From the NCBI GenBank assembly GCA_027490955.1, contig JAIXXB010000004.1:186001-250000 (forward strand): 64,000 nt of DNA, written 5' to 3'. Below the pieces are notes generated by a model. It was not told the DNA's origin, made no database searches, and was given only the letters and a program-made list of their open reading frames with translations. The stretch is from Rhodobacter sp. GTDB taxonomy: Bacteria; Pseudomonadota; Alphaproteobacteria; Rhodobacterales; Rhodobacteraceae. Of this stretch, positions 9,528-17,625 are shown piece after piece. A program made the translations under genes and the position numbers. Each line of letters starts with the position of its first letter. Within the stretch, counting starts at the first letter, position 1.

Positions 9528-10775
9528 ATGAATGATTTTGTCCCACAGGTGCAAGACAGCACCCGCGCGCTGCGGGCGCTGTTTGCGCGCACGCCGTTGC
9601 AGCAGAATGTGCATTTGTCGGCACAATATGGCGCGGAAATCTGGCTAAAGCGCGAAGATTTGACCCCCGTGCGCAGCTATAAGCTGCGCGGAGCCTTCAC
9701 CGCGATGCGCAAAGTGCGCGCCAATCATCCCGATCAGCGCAGTTTTGTCTGTGCCAGCGCAGGAAATCACGCCCAAGGCGTGGCCTTTGCCTGTGCCCAT
9801 TTCGGGGTGGAAGGTGTGATTTTCATGCCCGTGACCACGCCGCAGCAGAAAATTGACAAAACGCGCGCCTTTGGTGGCGATTCGGTCAAAGTGGTGCTGA
9901 CGGGCGACTATTTTGACCAAACCCTGTCAGCCGCGCAGGCCTATTGTGCGGAAAATGCCGCCTATTTCCTATCGCCCTTTGACGATTACGATGTGATCGA
10001 AGGGCAGGCGAGTGTGGCGGTTGAGATTTTGGAACAATTGGGCAGCGCGCCTGATTTGGTGATTTTGCCTGTGGGGGGTGGCGGGCTTTCGGCAGGGATC
10101 ACCCGCTATATGCGCGATGTGGCACCGCAAACGCAGTTTATCTTTGTGGAACCTATGGGCGGGGCCAGCCTGACGGCGGCGCTGGCGGCGGGGCGGCCCG
10201 AACGGCTGACATCGGTCAACAGTTTTGTCGATGGTGCGGCCGTGGCGCGGATGGGGGATAAAACCTTTGAACATCTGAAATGGGCGCGGCCAGAACAGGT
10301 GCTGCTCGCCCCAGAAGACCGTATTTGCATCACCATGCTGAAAATGCTGAATGTCGAAGGTATCGTGCTGGAACCTGCTGGCGCGCTTTCGGTGGATGTG
10401 TTGGATGTGTTGGCCAGCGATCTGCGCGGCAAGCGTGTGGTTTGCGTGACCTCAGGCGGGAATTTTGATTTTGAACGCCTTCCCGAAGTGAAAGAACGTG
10501 CCCAGCGCTATGCGGGGCTGAAGAAATACTTCATCTTGCGCATGCCTCAGCGGCCAGGTGCGTTGAAAGAGTTTTTGAACATGCTTGGCCCCGACGATGA
10601 CATCGCGCGATTCGAGTATTTGAAGAAATCAGCGCGCAATTTTGGTTCGGTACTGATTGGCATTGAAACCAAAGCAGCCAGCAACTTTGCAGCCCTGACC
10701 CAGCAGTTGGATGCGGCCAATTTCACCTATCGTGACATCACCAATGACGAAACTTTGGCCGAGTTTTTGATTTAG
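9528..10775 (+). CDS. ilvA: Threonine ammonia-lyase (threonine deaminase), short biosynthetic form
   Basis: Converts threonine to 2-oxobutanoate, the first committed step to isoleucine. The chosen ATG gives MNDFVPQ and a 415-residue protein; the frame is open 15 codons further upstream without family similarity. The PLP lysine is K52 in VRSYKLRGAF. The cofactor phosphate loop is VGGGGLSAG and CASAGNHAQG is also present. A single ACT-like regulatory domain (FILRMPQRPGALKEFLNML) ends the protein, fitting the shorter subtype rather than the two-ACT-domain enterobacterial enzyme. It converges with the Hpt gene, overlapping by 4 bp. Confidence 0.93.
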   Translation: MNDFVPQVQDSTRALRALFARTPLQQNVHLSAQYGAEIWLKREDLTPVRSYKLRGAFTAMRKVRANHPDQRSFVCASAGNHAQGVAFACAHFGVEGVIFMPVTTPQQKIDKTRAFGGDSVKVVLTGDYFDQTLSAAQAYCAENAAYFLSPFDDYDVIEGQASVAVEILEQLGSAPDLVILPVGGGGLSAGITRYMRDVAPQTQFIFVEPMGGASLTAALAAGRPERLTSVNSFVDGAAVARMGDKTFEHLKWARPEQVLLAPEDRICITMLKMLNVEGIVLEPAGALSVDVLDVLASDLRGKRVVCVTSGGNFDFERLPEVKERAQRYAGLKKYFILRMPQRPGALKEFLNMLGPDDDIARFEYLKKSARNFGSVLIGIETKAASNFAALTQQLDAANFTYRDITNDETLAEFLI

Positions 10776-11098
10776 GCAGCAAATTCGGCCAAGCCCAAGA
10801 TGAACGCTTCGCGAGAGGCGTGGTAACATTGGCGCATTTCGGCCAGATTCACCCCGCAATCGCCCGCCTTTGCGCGGCGTTCTGCGGCTTGGCACAGGTC
10901 GGCCAAGCTGGCAAAGCCAAGGTTCAGCGCTGCCCCCTTTAGGAAATGGCAATCATCCCGTAACCGCGCTGCCCCACCCGCAGGGGTGATTCGCGCCAAA
11001 ACGTCATCAGCCTCGTCCAAGAACATGGTGGCAACTTCGGCAAATTCGTCTTTGCCAATTTCATGCTGCAATTCGCGCACGCGATCCCAATCTATCAT
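10772..11098 (-). CDS. Stand-alone histidine phosphotransfer (Hpt) domain protein
   Basis: A 108-residue single-domain protein. The phosphorylatable histidine is H51 in CHFLKGAALNLG, matching the Hpt consensus H-x-x-K-G. Such proteins relay phosphoryl groups between receiver domains of hybrid kinases and downstream response regulators. The start was placed at MIDWDRV; the frame is open 25 codons further upstream. It is divergent from a receiver-PP2C phosphatase gene, and a perfect dyad lies in the shared 137-bp promoter region. A hybrid kinase lacking its own Hpt domain is encoded at 52.3 kb and is a possible partner, though that is only inference. Confidence 0.85.
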   Translation of the reverse strand: MIDWDRVRELQHEIGKDEFAEVATMFLDEADDVLARITPAGGAARLRDDCHFLKGAALNLGFASLADLCQAAERRAKAGDCGVNLAEMRQCYHASREAFILGLAEFAA

Positions 11099-11179
11099 GT
11101 TCACCCCACCCAGTTTTCGGCATTTTGTGCGGTTTGGGTTAAAGATTTCTCTGCACTTGGGTGGAAAATCCACCGCATT

Positions 11180-11200
11180 TTAACGTTCACCCTACGTTAA
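11180..11200. promoter_or_regulatory. Perfect dyad TTAACGT-N7-ACGTTAA between Hpt and receiver-PP2C genes
   Basis: TTAACGT at 11180-11186 is repeated exactly inverted as ACGTTAA at 11194-11200 with a 7-nt spacer. It sits in the divergent intergenic region and can serve both genes. TTAA-type half sites recall CtrA boxes, but the CtrA consensus (TTAA-N7-TTAA) has a different spacing. The regulator is therefore unknown. Confidence 0.55.
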
Positions 11201-11235
11201 AGAATCGCTGGCACAACAGATGAAAGGAGCAGGAA

Positions 11236-12516
11236 TTGTCAGAGCATCCCGCCATTTTCGCCAGCGCCGCCGCCGCAACCAGTGCATTCTTGCCCCGCAA
11301 AGTGCTGGTTGTCGATGATTCTCGCGCACAACGCACGGCGTTGCGGTTGCAGCTTTCCCGCTGGGGATATGAGGTGACCGAAGCCGCATCAGGCCAAGCC
11401 GCGCTGTCGCTGTGCCACAACACCAGCTTTGATATGATTTTGTCCGATTGGGTGATGCCTGAAATGGACGGGGTCACGTTTTGCCGCAATTTTCGCGCGC
11501 TGAACCATGAAACCTACGGCTATTTCGTGCTGCTCACCTCAAAATCGGAAAAGGCTGAAATCGCCAAAGGTTTGGAAAGCGGGGCAGATGATTACCTGAC
11601 AAAACCCGTCACCTCGGAGGAGTTGCGGGCGCGCCTGCGCGCGGGCGAGCGGATTTTGAACATGCAAGAAGAATTGCATGAGAAAAACGCGCTGGTCAGC
11701 AGCACGCTGTCGCAATTGCAAAAGGTCTATGATTCGCTGGATCGCGATTTGATCGAGGCGCGCAAGCTGCAGCTTGCCCTTGTCCGTGATCGGCAGCGCG
11801 ATTATGGGCGCGGGACTGTGTCGGTGGTTTTGCGCCCATCGGGCCATGTTGGCGGTGATCTTGTGGGCAGTTTCCCGATAGATCAGACGCGGATCGCGGT
11901 ATTTGCCGTAGATGTATCGGGCCATGGTGTGGCCTCTGCGATGATGACGGCGCGGCTGGCAGGTTTGCTGACGGGCACATCGCCCGACCAAAACATCGCT
12001 TTGCGCCCATCGCCCGATGGTGGCGGTGATGCGTGGCCGCCCGCGATTGTGGCGCGCAGGCTGAATGATCTACTTTTGGAAGATTGGCAGGTAGATCAGT
12101 ATTTCACCTTTGCCTATGCTGAAATTGATCTTTCCACAGGTGCGGGCAAACTGGTGCAGGCGGGCCATCCGCACCCCGTTTTGCTGCGCGCCACGGGTCA
12201 GGTGGAAGAGCTTGGCGATGGTGGCTTGCCCATTGGGCTGATTGCCAATGCTGTTTTTGACGAAGTTTCCTTTACCCTTGGTGCAGGTGATCGGCTGGTG
12301 ATCACATCCGATGGTGTGACCGAATGTTGCAACGAAAAGGGACAAGAGATTGGCCAAGACGGGCTTGCCAAGATATTGCAATCTAACGCAAAAATGATGG
12401 GGCTAGACCTGCTGGAGGCTTTGGTATGGGATTTGCAGACCCATCGTGCTGGCGCAGAGTTTGATGATGACGTCTCGGCCCTAATGGTGGATTTTTCGCC
12501 TAAACCAATGCTTTGA
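11236..12516 (+). CDS. Response regulator with PP2C/SpoIIE-type phosphatase output (RsbU/RbaY-like)
   Basis: An N-terminal receiver domain has acidic pocket D27/D28, phosphoacceptor D71 in LSDWVMPEMDG and K123 in LTKP. It is followed by a coiled coil (residues about 135-185) and a PP2C/SpoIIE phosphatase domain with metal-site motifs GGDLVG, FAVDVSGHGVASAMM and LVITSDGVTE. Such proteins dephosphorylate anti-anti-sigma factors in partner-switching systems. Rhodobacter capsulatus RbaY, which affects gene-transfer-agent production, has this architecture. The start is TTG, supported by AAAGGAGC 8-9 nt upstream; no in-frame ATG exists before the receiver domain. No anti-sigma or antagonist gene is adjacent. 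It diverges from the Hpt gene and its 3' end overlaps the converging Nudix gene by 17 bp. Confidence 0.88.
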   Translation: MSEHPAIFASAAAATSAFLPRKVLVVDDSRAQRTALRLQLSRWGYEVTEAASGQAALSLCHNTSFDMILSDWVMPEMDGVTFCRNFRALNHETYGYFVLLTSKSEKAEIAKGLESGADDYLTKPVTSEELRARLRAGERILNMQEELHEKNALVSSTLSQLQKVYDSLDRDLIEARKLQLALVRDRQRDYGRGTVSVVLRPSGHVGGDLVGSFPIDQTRIAVFAVDVSGHGVASAMMTARLAGLLTGTSPDQNIALRPSPDGGGDAWPPAIVARRLNDLLLEDWQVDQYFTFAYAEIDLSTGAGKLVQAGHPHPVLLRATGQVEELGDGGLPIGLIANAVFDEVSFTLGAGDRLVITSDGVTECCNEKGQEIGQDGLAKILQSNAKMMGLDLLEALVWDLQTHRAGAEFDDDVSALMVDFSPKPML

Positions 12517-12952
12517 TCAGCATATCGCGGTCACCCTCATTGGCCAAAATGTCTACCGCCACCTTGGGGCTGGCCCAAATGGCGCTGTGGCCTTTTTCGG
12601 TGGGTGGGCCAAGGCGCAAGATGGGGCGCGCCAGAAAAATGTAACATAGTTTTTCGGCATATAGATTGTATTCGGGCATGAAGGTGAATCTGCGATAGGT
12701 GCCAATCCAACGCGGCGGGCCAATATGCCAGCCCGTTTCCTCCATCACTTCGCGGTGCAGGGCGGCGATGGGTGCTTCGCCGCGATCTATCCCGCCGCCG
12801 GGCAGTTGATATTCAGGGCTTGGCTCGCGCTGATGCGTCAGCAGCACCGAGGCGCCATCGAACAGCACAGCATAAACCCCTGGACGGCGGCGATAGCTTT
12901 GGCCTGCCACAGGGCTTCGACCATAGCGTTTGATGCCAAAATTTTTCCCCAC
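12500..12952 (-). CDS. Nudix hydrolase (MutT-like)
   Basis: About 150 residues with a complete Nudix box, GGIDRGEAPIAALHREVMEE, matching G-x5-E-x7-R-E-U-x-E-E-x-G-U and continuing TGW. This binds Mg2+ and hydrolyses nucleoside-diphosphate-linked substrates; the actual substrate is not predictable. I chose the GTG at 12952 because AGGGGG lies just upstream. An AT-rich TATATA element that could be its -10 box also lies between it and the alternative ATG at 12994. The longer start would add 14 residues without family character. It diverges from hslO and converges with the receiver-phosphatase gene (17-bp overlap). Confidence 0.82.
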   Translation of the reverse strand: MGKNFGIKRYGRSPVAGQSYRRRPGVYAVLFDGASVLLTHQREPSPEYQLPGGGIDRGEAPIAALHREVMEETGWHIGPPRWIGTYRRFTFMPEYNLYAEKLCYIFLARPILRLGPPTEKGHSAIWASPKVAVDILANEGDRDMLIKALV

Positions 12953-13029
12953 ACTGCCCCCTTGGTGCTGCGCGCCTTGCCCTATATATAGCATTTTTAT
13001 GCCAAGTTTGGCGGCAATAGGAAATACCA

Positions 13030-14028
13030 ATGACAACGGGCCTGCAGATCGCGTGGGATGACACAGTTCTTCCCTTTCAACTGGACTTGCCACTTATTCG
13101 CGGCCGTGTTGCGCGGTTGGATGGGGTTTTGGATAATGTGCTGGCCCAGCATAACTATCCCCCTGTGATCGAGGCGCTGGTGGCCGAGGCCGCTATATTG
13201 ACGGCGCTGATCGGCCAATCGGTGAAATTGCGCTGGAAACTCAGCCTGCAAATACGCGGCAACGGCCCTGCGCGCCTGATTGCCACCGATTATTATGGCC
13301 CCGAGGAAGAGGGCCAGCCCGCCCGCATCCGCGCCTATGCCAGCTATAACAAAGATACGCTGGATCACAGCGCAGCCCCGTTCAGCCAGATTGGCCAAGG
13401 CTATTTTGCGGTGATGATCCATCAGGGCGATGATATGCAGCCATATCAGGGTTTTACCCCTATTGCGGGCAAATCCCTGTCAGATTGCGCGCAGACCTAT
13501 TTCGCGCAATCGGAACAGATACCCACCCGCTTTGCCCTGACCTTTGGCAAAAGCCAGACACCCGGTGCGGCACAATCATGGCGCGCGGGCGGCGTGATGT
13601 TGCAACATATGCCTGCCGTGGGTGGCACTGTCGCCGCCGATGCGGGCAGTGGCGAGGGTGGATTGCTGTCGCATGCCGATATTCTGGCAGGGGCCGAGGC
13701 GGAAAACTGGAACCGCGCCAATATCTTGCTGGACACTGTTGAAGAGATTGAGCTGATCGGCCCATCGGTCAGCCCAACGGATCTGCTGCTGCGACTGTTT
13801 CACGAAGAAGCGCCGCGCGTGTTTGATGCGCAAGCGGTGCAGTTTGGCTGCTCTTGCGCGCCAGAGAAAGTGGTGCAGGCGATGTCGATTTATTCGGCCA
13901 AGGATATCGCCACCATGACCACCGCCGAAGGCGTGGTGACAGCCGATTGCCAATTCTGCGGAAAGCATTACGAATTTGATCCCAAAACTTTGGGGTTTCA
14001 GGCCGAAAAGGCAGTGGATGCGGGATGA
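13030..14028 (+). CDS. hslO: Redox-regulated chaperone Hsp33
   Basis: A holdase chaperone switched on by oxidation. Activation involves four zinc-binding cysteines near the C-terminus, visible here as CSC in FGCSCAPEKV and CxxC in DCQFCGKHYEF. The 332-residue protein also has the N-terminal dimerisation core (VIEALVAEAAILTALIGQSV) and the conserved RGNGPARLIATDYY block. The 3' end overlaps the following Nudix gene by 11 bp, with cca after that, so the three genes probably form one operon. Confidence 0.96.
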   Translation: MTTGLQIAWDDTVLPFQLDLPLIRGRVARLDGVLDNVLAQHNYPPVIEALVAEAAILTALIGQSVKLRWKLSLQIRGNGPARLIATDYYGPEEEGQPARIRAYASYNKDTLDHSAAPFSQIGQGYFAVMIHQGDDMQPYQGFTPIAGKSLSDCAQTYFAQSEQIPTRFALTFGKSQTPGAAQSWRAGGVMLQHMPAVGGTVAADAGSGEGGLLSHADILAGAEAENWNRANILLDTVEEIELIGPSVSPTDLLLRLFHEEAPRVFDAQAVQFGCSCAPEKVVQAMSIYSAKDIATMTTAEGVVTADCQFCGKHYEFDPKTLGFQAEKAVDAG

Positions 14029-14596
14029 TGTTTCAGATTTGATCGCGGCCTTGGCCCGCACCACAGCGGGTTCGTCCGATTATGATTTGAACGGCCATGT
14101 TGCCAAATCTGCCCGCCCTTTGCGCCCTGCTGCGGTGCTGATCCCTGTGATGCAGGGCCGCATTATACTGACCAAACGCGCATCGCATTTGAAACATCAT
14201 CCGGGGCAAATCGCCTTTCCGGGTGGAAAGGTGGATGCGGGCGAAACACCCCAAGATGCCGCCCTGCGCGAGGCGTTCGAGGAAATTGGCCTGCCGCCTG
14301 CGCATGTGCAGATCTTGGGTGCGTTGCCTGCCCATGAAACGGTGACGGGGTTTCAGATGACCCCTTTCATCGGTGTCGTGGGCGCACCACCCCCCTTTAC
14401 CCCCGATCGCGCCGAAGTGGCCGAGGTGTTCTCCGTGCCGCTGGATTTTCTGCGCAATCTGGACAATTTTCGTATCGAGCAGCGCCATTGGCAGGGACAG
14501 CCGCGCAATTACTATATTGTGCCCTATGGCCCCTATTATATTTGGGGGGCCACGGCGCGGGTGCTATATGGCTTGGCGCAAAGGCTAAGCCCATGA
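14018..14596 (+). CDS. NudL-type Nudix hydrolase, probable CoA pyrophosphatase
   Basis: 192 residues. It has the CoA-specific upstream motif of the NudL/YeaB family, LTKRASHLKHHPGQIAFPGG, leading directly into a Nudix box (GGKVDAGETPQDAALREAFE then EIGL). Family members cleave CoA and oxidised CoA to phosphopantetheine and 3',5'-ADP. The ATG lies inside the end of hslO (11-bp overlap) and the stop overlaps the cca start as ATGA, so translation is coupled on both sides. The start is inferred from similarity, because the frame is open 14 codons further upstream within hslO. Confidence 0.9.
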   Translation: MRDDVSDLIAALARTTAGSSDYDLNGHVAKSARPLRPAAVLIPVMQGRIILTKRASHLKHHPGQIAFPGGKVDAGETPQDAALREAFEEIGLPPAHVQILGALPAHETVTGFQMTPFIGVVGAPPPFTPDRAEVAEVFSVPLDFLRNLDNFRIEQRHWQGQPRNYYIVPYGPYYIWGATARVLYGLAQRLSP

Positions 14597-15732
14597 AAAT
14601 CGCGGCGGATTGGTTACATGAAAGCGGGTTGCAGCGCCTGATGGCGGCGCTGGAAGGCGCGGGGTTTCAGACCTTGGCCGTGGGTGGTTGCGTGCGCAAT
14701 GCGCTGATGGGGCTGGCGATATCGGATGTAGATCTGGCCACCGCAGCCCTGCCCGAAACAGTTACCAAGGTTGCGCAGCAATTGGGGTTTCGGGCCGTGC
14801 CCACGGGCATAGATCACGGCACTGTCACTGTCATCACCCCTCAGCGCGCCTATGAGGTGACCAGTTTTCGCCGCGACATTGCCACCGATGGCCGCCACGC
14901 TGTGGTGCAGTTTTCGCAAGATGTGGCGCAAGATGCGGCGCGGCGGGATTTTACCATCAACGCGCTGTATATTGCCGCCGATGGCACAGTGATTGATCCG
15001 CTGGGCGGATTGCCCGATCTTACCGCGCGCCGTGTGCGCTTTGTCGGGGAGGCAGAGGCGCGAATCCGCGAAGATTACCTGCGCATTTTGCGATTCTTTC
15101 GGTTCACGGCGATATATGGCGATGCGGCTGCGGGTTTTGATGCCGAAACATTGGCCGCCTGCGCCGCGCATCTGGACGGGATGGACACTCTCTCGCGCGA
15201 GCGTGTGGGCCAAGAAATGCGCAAGCTGTTGGCCGCAACAGATCCTGCCCCCGCCTTGGCCGCGATGGCGCAAGTGGGTGTTTTGGCGCGGGCTTTGGCA
15301 GGCGCTGATCCGCGGCTGATCGCGCCATTAGTGCATTTGGAACAGGGCCGCCCGCGCGGCTTTCTGGCACGACTCGCGCTGTTGGGCGGGCAGGATGTGG
15401 GGGCAAGTTTGCGCCTCTCGCGGGCTGAAATGGCGATGCTGGACAATATTCGCGGCGATCTGGGCAGTGATCTGACCCCCGCCGCGCTGGGCTGGCGGCA
15501 TGGGCAGGAGGTGGCGGGCGACATCATCTTTGCGCGTGCGGCGCTGCTTGGTCAAAGCCTGCCGCAAGATTGGCAAGGTGACGTGCAGCGCGGCGTTGCG
15601 GCCATTTGCCCCGTGACCGCTGCCGATTTCATGCCGCGTCTGTCAGGCCCAGACTTGGGCCGCGCGCTGGCACGGGCCACACAGCGCTGGCTGGCCAGTG
15701 ATTTGCGCGCGCTTAAGCAAGACCTGATTTAA
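14593..15732 (+). CDS. cca: CCA tRNA nucleotidyltransferase / poly(A)-polymerase-type head-domain protein
   Basis: Adds or repairs the 3' CCA end of tRNAs using CTP and ATP. The nucleotidyltransferase signature is clear: VGGCVRNALMGLAISDVDLA (residues about 27-46), with catalytic carboxylates in DVDLATAA. It is followed by RRDFTINALY and the RNA-binding head/neck motif IREDYLRILRFFRF. The product is 379 residues. The ATG overlaps the stop of the upstream Nudix gene by 4 bp. Class II CCA-adding enzymes and poly(A) polymerases share these motifs; for an alphaproteobacterium the CCA-adding role is the better reading. Confidence 0.93.
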   Translation: MKIAADWLHESGLQRLMAALEGAGFQTLAVGGCVRNALMGLAISDVDLATAALPETVTKVAQQLGFRAVPTGIDHGTVTVITPQRAYEVTSFRRDIATDGRHAVVQFSQDVAQDAARRDFTINALYIAADGTVIDPLGGLPDLTARRVRFVGEAEARIREDYLRILRFFRFTAIYGDAAAGFDAETLAACAAHLDGMDTLSRERVGQEMRKLLAATDPAPALAAMAQVGVLARALAGADPRLIAPLVHLEQGRPRGFLARLALLGGQDVGASLRLSRAEMAMLDNIRGDLGSDLTPAALGWRHGQEVAGDIIFARAALLGQSLPQDWQGDVQRGVAAICPVTAADFMPRLSGPDLGRALARATQRWLASDLRALKQDLI

Positions 15733-15789
15733 CCGCCCTTTCCCTTTGCACGCCTTGCGATATATGCTGCCTCGCAGGAGCGCATCCAA

Positions 15790-17625
15790 ATGTTCAAATT
15801 TTTCGAGGGGTTGATTGACCCCTACCAAGCCTATCCGACCCGCGACATACCGCCGACACGGCTTTGGCCGTTTTTGGCCGAATATGTGCGCCCATTTCGG
15901 AAAATCTTTCTGGTTACGGGCGTTATTTCGGCGCTGAACGCCATTTTGGAAGTGGCGCTGATTTGGTATATGGGGCGCATTGTGGATGTCTTGGCCGCAA
16001 GCCAGCCCGCGCAGATTTGGGCCGATTATGGCAGTGAAATCTTGATGGTGGGGCTGGCGGTGTTGCTGGCCAAACCCATGATTGGCGCTGTGGGCGTGGC
16101 GCTTTTGCACAATACAATTTTGCCCAATTTCACCTCGATGATGCGGTATCGCGCCCATGCCCATGTGCTGCGCCAACCCGTGGGCTGGTTTGAATCTGAT
16201 TTTGCGGGCCGCATTGCCAATCGGATCATGCAAACCCCCCCTGCGGCTGGCGAAGTGGTGTTTGACACGTTTGATGCCGTGGCTTTTGCATCGACGTCGC
16301 TGATTGGGGCGGGGATCATGCTGGCGGGGGCAGATCCGATTTTGCTGGCGCCCTTGGTGGTTTGGTTTGCGGGCTATCTTTTGCTGATGCGCTGGACAGT
16401 GCGGCGCGCAGGCCCTGCTGCCGAGCGCGCATCCGAGGCGCGATCAGCCGTGACGGGCCGCGTGGTGGACAGCTATTCCAACATCCATTCGGTCAAGCTG
16501 TTTGCCAATGGCAATCAAGAATTGGCCTATGGGCGCGAGGCGATCGAAGATGCGCGCCAGTCTTTCATGGCCGAAATGCGCATTGTCACCAAGATGGACA
16601 CAACGCTGTCTTTTCTGAACGGGTTTTTGGTGACGGCGATCACGGGTTGGGCGATTTACCTGTGGTACACGGGGGCGGCCACATTGGGCACTGTCGCGCT
16701 GGCCACAACCATCGCCCTGCGCCTGACCAACATGACCTATTGGATCATGTGGGTGACGACCAATTTGGTGAAGAACCTTGGCACAATTTCCGAAGGGATG
16801 CAGACCATAGCGCAGGCGGTGACGCTGACTGATGCGCCAAACGCGCCAGCGCTGAATTTTTCCAAGGGCGAGATCGTTCTGGACGGGGTTTCGCACCATT
16901 ATGGGCGCGGCGTGGGTGGGTTGCAGGGCATCAGCCTGACGATCAAGCCAAATGAAAAGATTGGCATTGTTGGGCGGTCGGGGTCTGGCAAATCTACCTT
17001 GGTCAAGTTGATTTTGCGCTTTTACGCCCCCGAATCGGGGCGAATTTTGATTGACGGGCAGGATATCGCCAGCGTCACCCAAGATAGCCTGCGCGCGAAA
17101 ATTGGCATGGTGCAGCAAGACAGCAGTCTGATGCATCGCTCGGTGCGCGACAATATCCTGTATGGCCGCCCCACAGCCAGCGAGGCAGAGATGATCGATG
17201 CCGCCAGCAAAGCCGATGCGCTGGGCTTTATCCAAACCCTGCGCGATCCGCAGGGGCGGATGGGTTTTGATGCCCATGTCGGCGAGCGCGGGGTGAAACT
17301 TTCGGGTGGGCAGCGCCAGCGTGTGGCGCTGGCGCGGGTGATTTTGAAAGATGCGCCGATTTTGATTTTGGACGAAGCGACATCTGCCTTGGACAGCGAG
17401 GCAGAGGCGGCCATTCAAGCCGCCTTATATGGTGTGATGCAGGGCAAAACCGTGATTGCCATTGCGCACCGCCTTTCGACCATTGCGCAGATGGACAGGA
17501 TTGTCGTGCTGGATGATGGCCGCGTCGCAGAACAAGGCACGCATAGCGAACTTTTGGCGCAAAAGGGCCTGTATGCAGGGTTCTGGGCGCGCCAATCGGG
17601 TGGGTTTTTGGGAGAAGATGCATGA
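15790..17625 (+). CDS. ABC exporter half-transporter (permease fused to ATPase), first of a pair
   Basis: 611 residues with an N-terminal type I exporter membrane domain of about six helices (residues about 30-320) and a C-terminal ATPase. Walker A is GRSGSGKSTLV, the signature is LSGGQRQRVALAR and Walker B is ILILDEATSALD, all canonical, so this subunit should hydrolyse ATP. The ribosome-binding site GCAGGAGCGC precedes the ATG. The stop overlaps the next ABC gene by 4 bp, suggesting a heterodimeric MsbA/multidrug-type exporter. The substrate (lipid, drug or peptide) cannot be told from sequence. Confidence 0.9.
   Translation: MFKFFEGLIDPYQAYPTRDIPPTRLWPFLAEYVRPFRKIFLVTGVISALNAILEVALIWYMGRIVDVLAASQPAQIWADYGSEILMVGLAVLLAKPMIGAVGVALLHNTILPNFTSMMRYRAHAHVLRQPVGWFESDFAGRIANRIMQTPPAAGEVVFDTFDAVAFASTSLIGAGIMLAGADPILLAPLVVWFAGYLLLMRWTVRRAGPAAERASEARSAVTGRVVDSYSNIHSVKLFANGNQELAYGREAIEDARQSFMAEMRIVTKMDTTLSFLNGFLVTAITGWAIYLWYTGAATLGTVALATTIALRLTNMTYWIMWVTTNLVKNLGTISEGMQTIAQAVTLTDAPNAPALNFSKGEIVLDGVSHHYGRGVGGLQGISLTIKPNEKIGIVGRSGSGKSTLVKLILRFYAPESGRILIDGQDIASVTQDSLRAKIGMVQQDSSLMHRSVRDNILYGRPTASEAEMIDAASKADALGFIQTLRDPQGRMGFDAHVGERGVKLSGGQRQRVALARVILKDAPILILDEATSALDSEAEAAIQAALYGVMQGKTVIAIAHRLSTIAQMDRIVVLDDGRVAEQGTHSELLAQKGLYAGFWARQSGGFLGEDA

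Noticed and set aside
11206-11222. Sigma-54 promoter before the receiver-phosphatase gene (TGGCAC followed by a -12 element).
   Set aside because: The -24 element TGGCAC is good, but the expected TTGC at -12 is absent (ATGA found).
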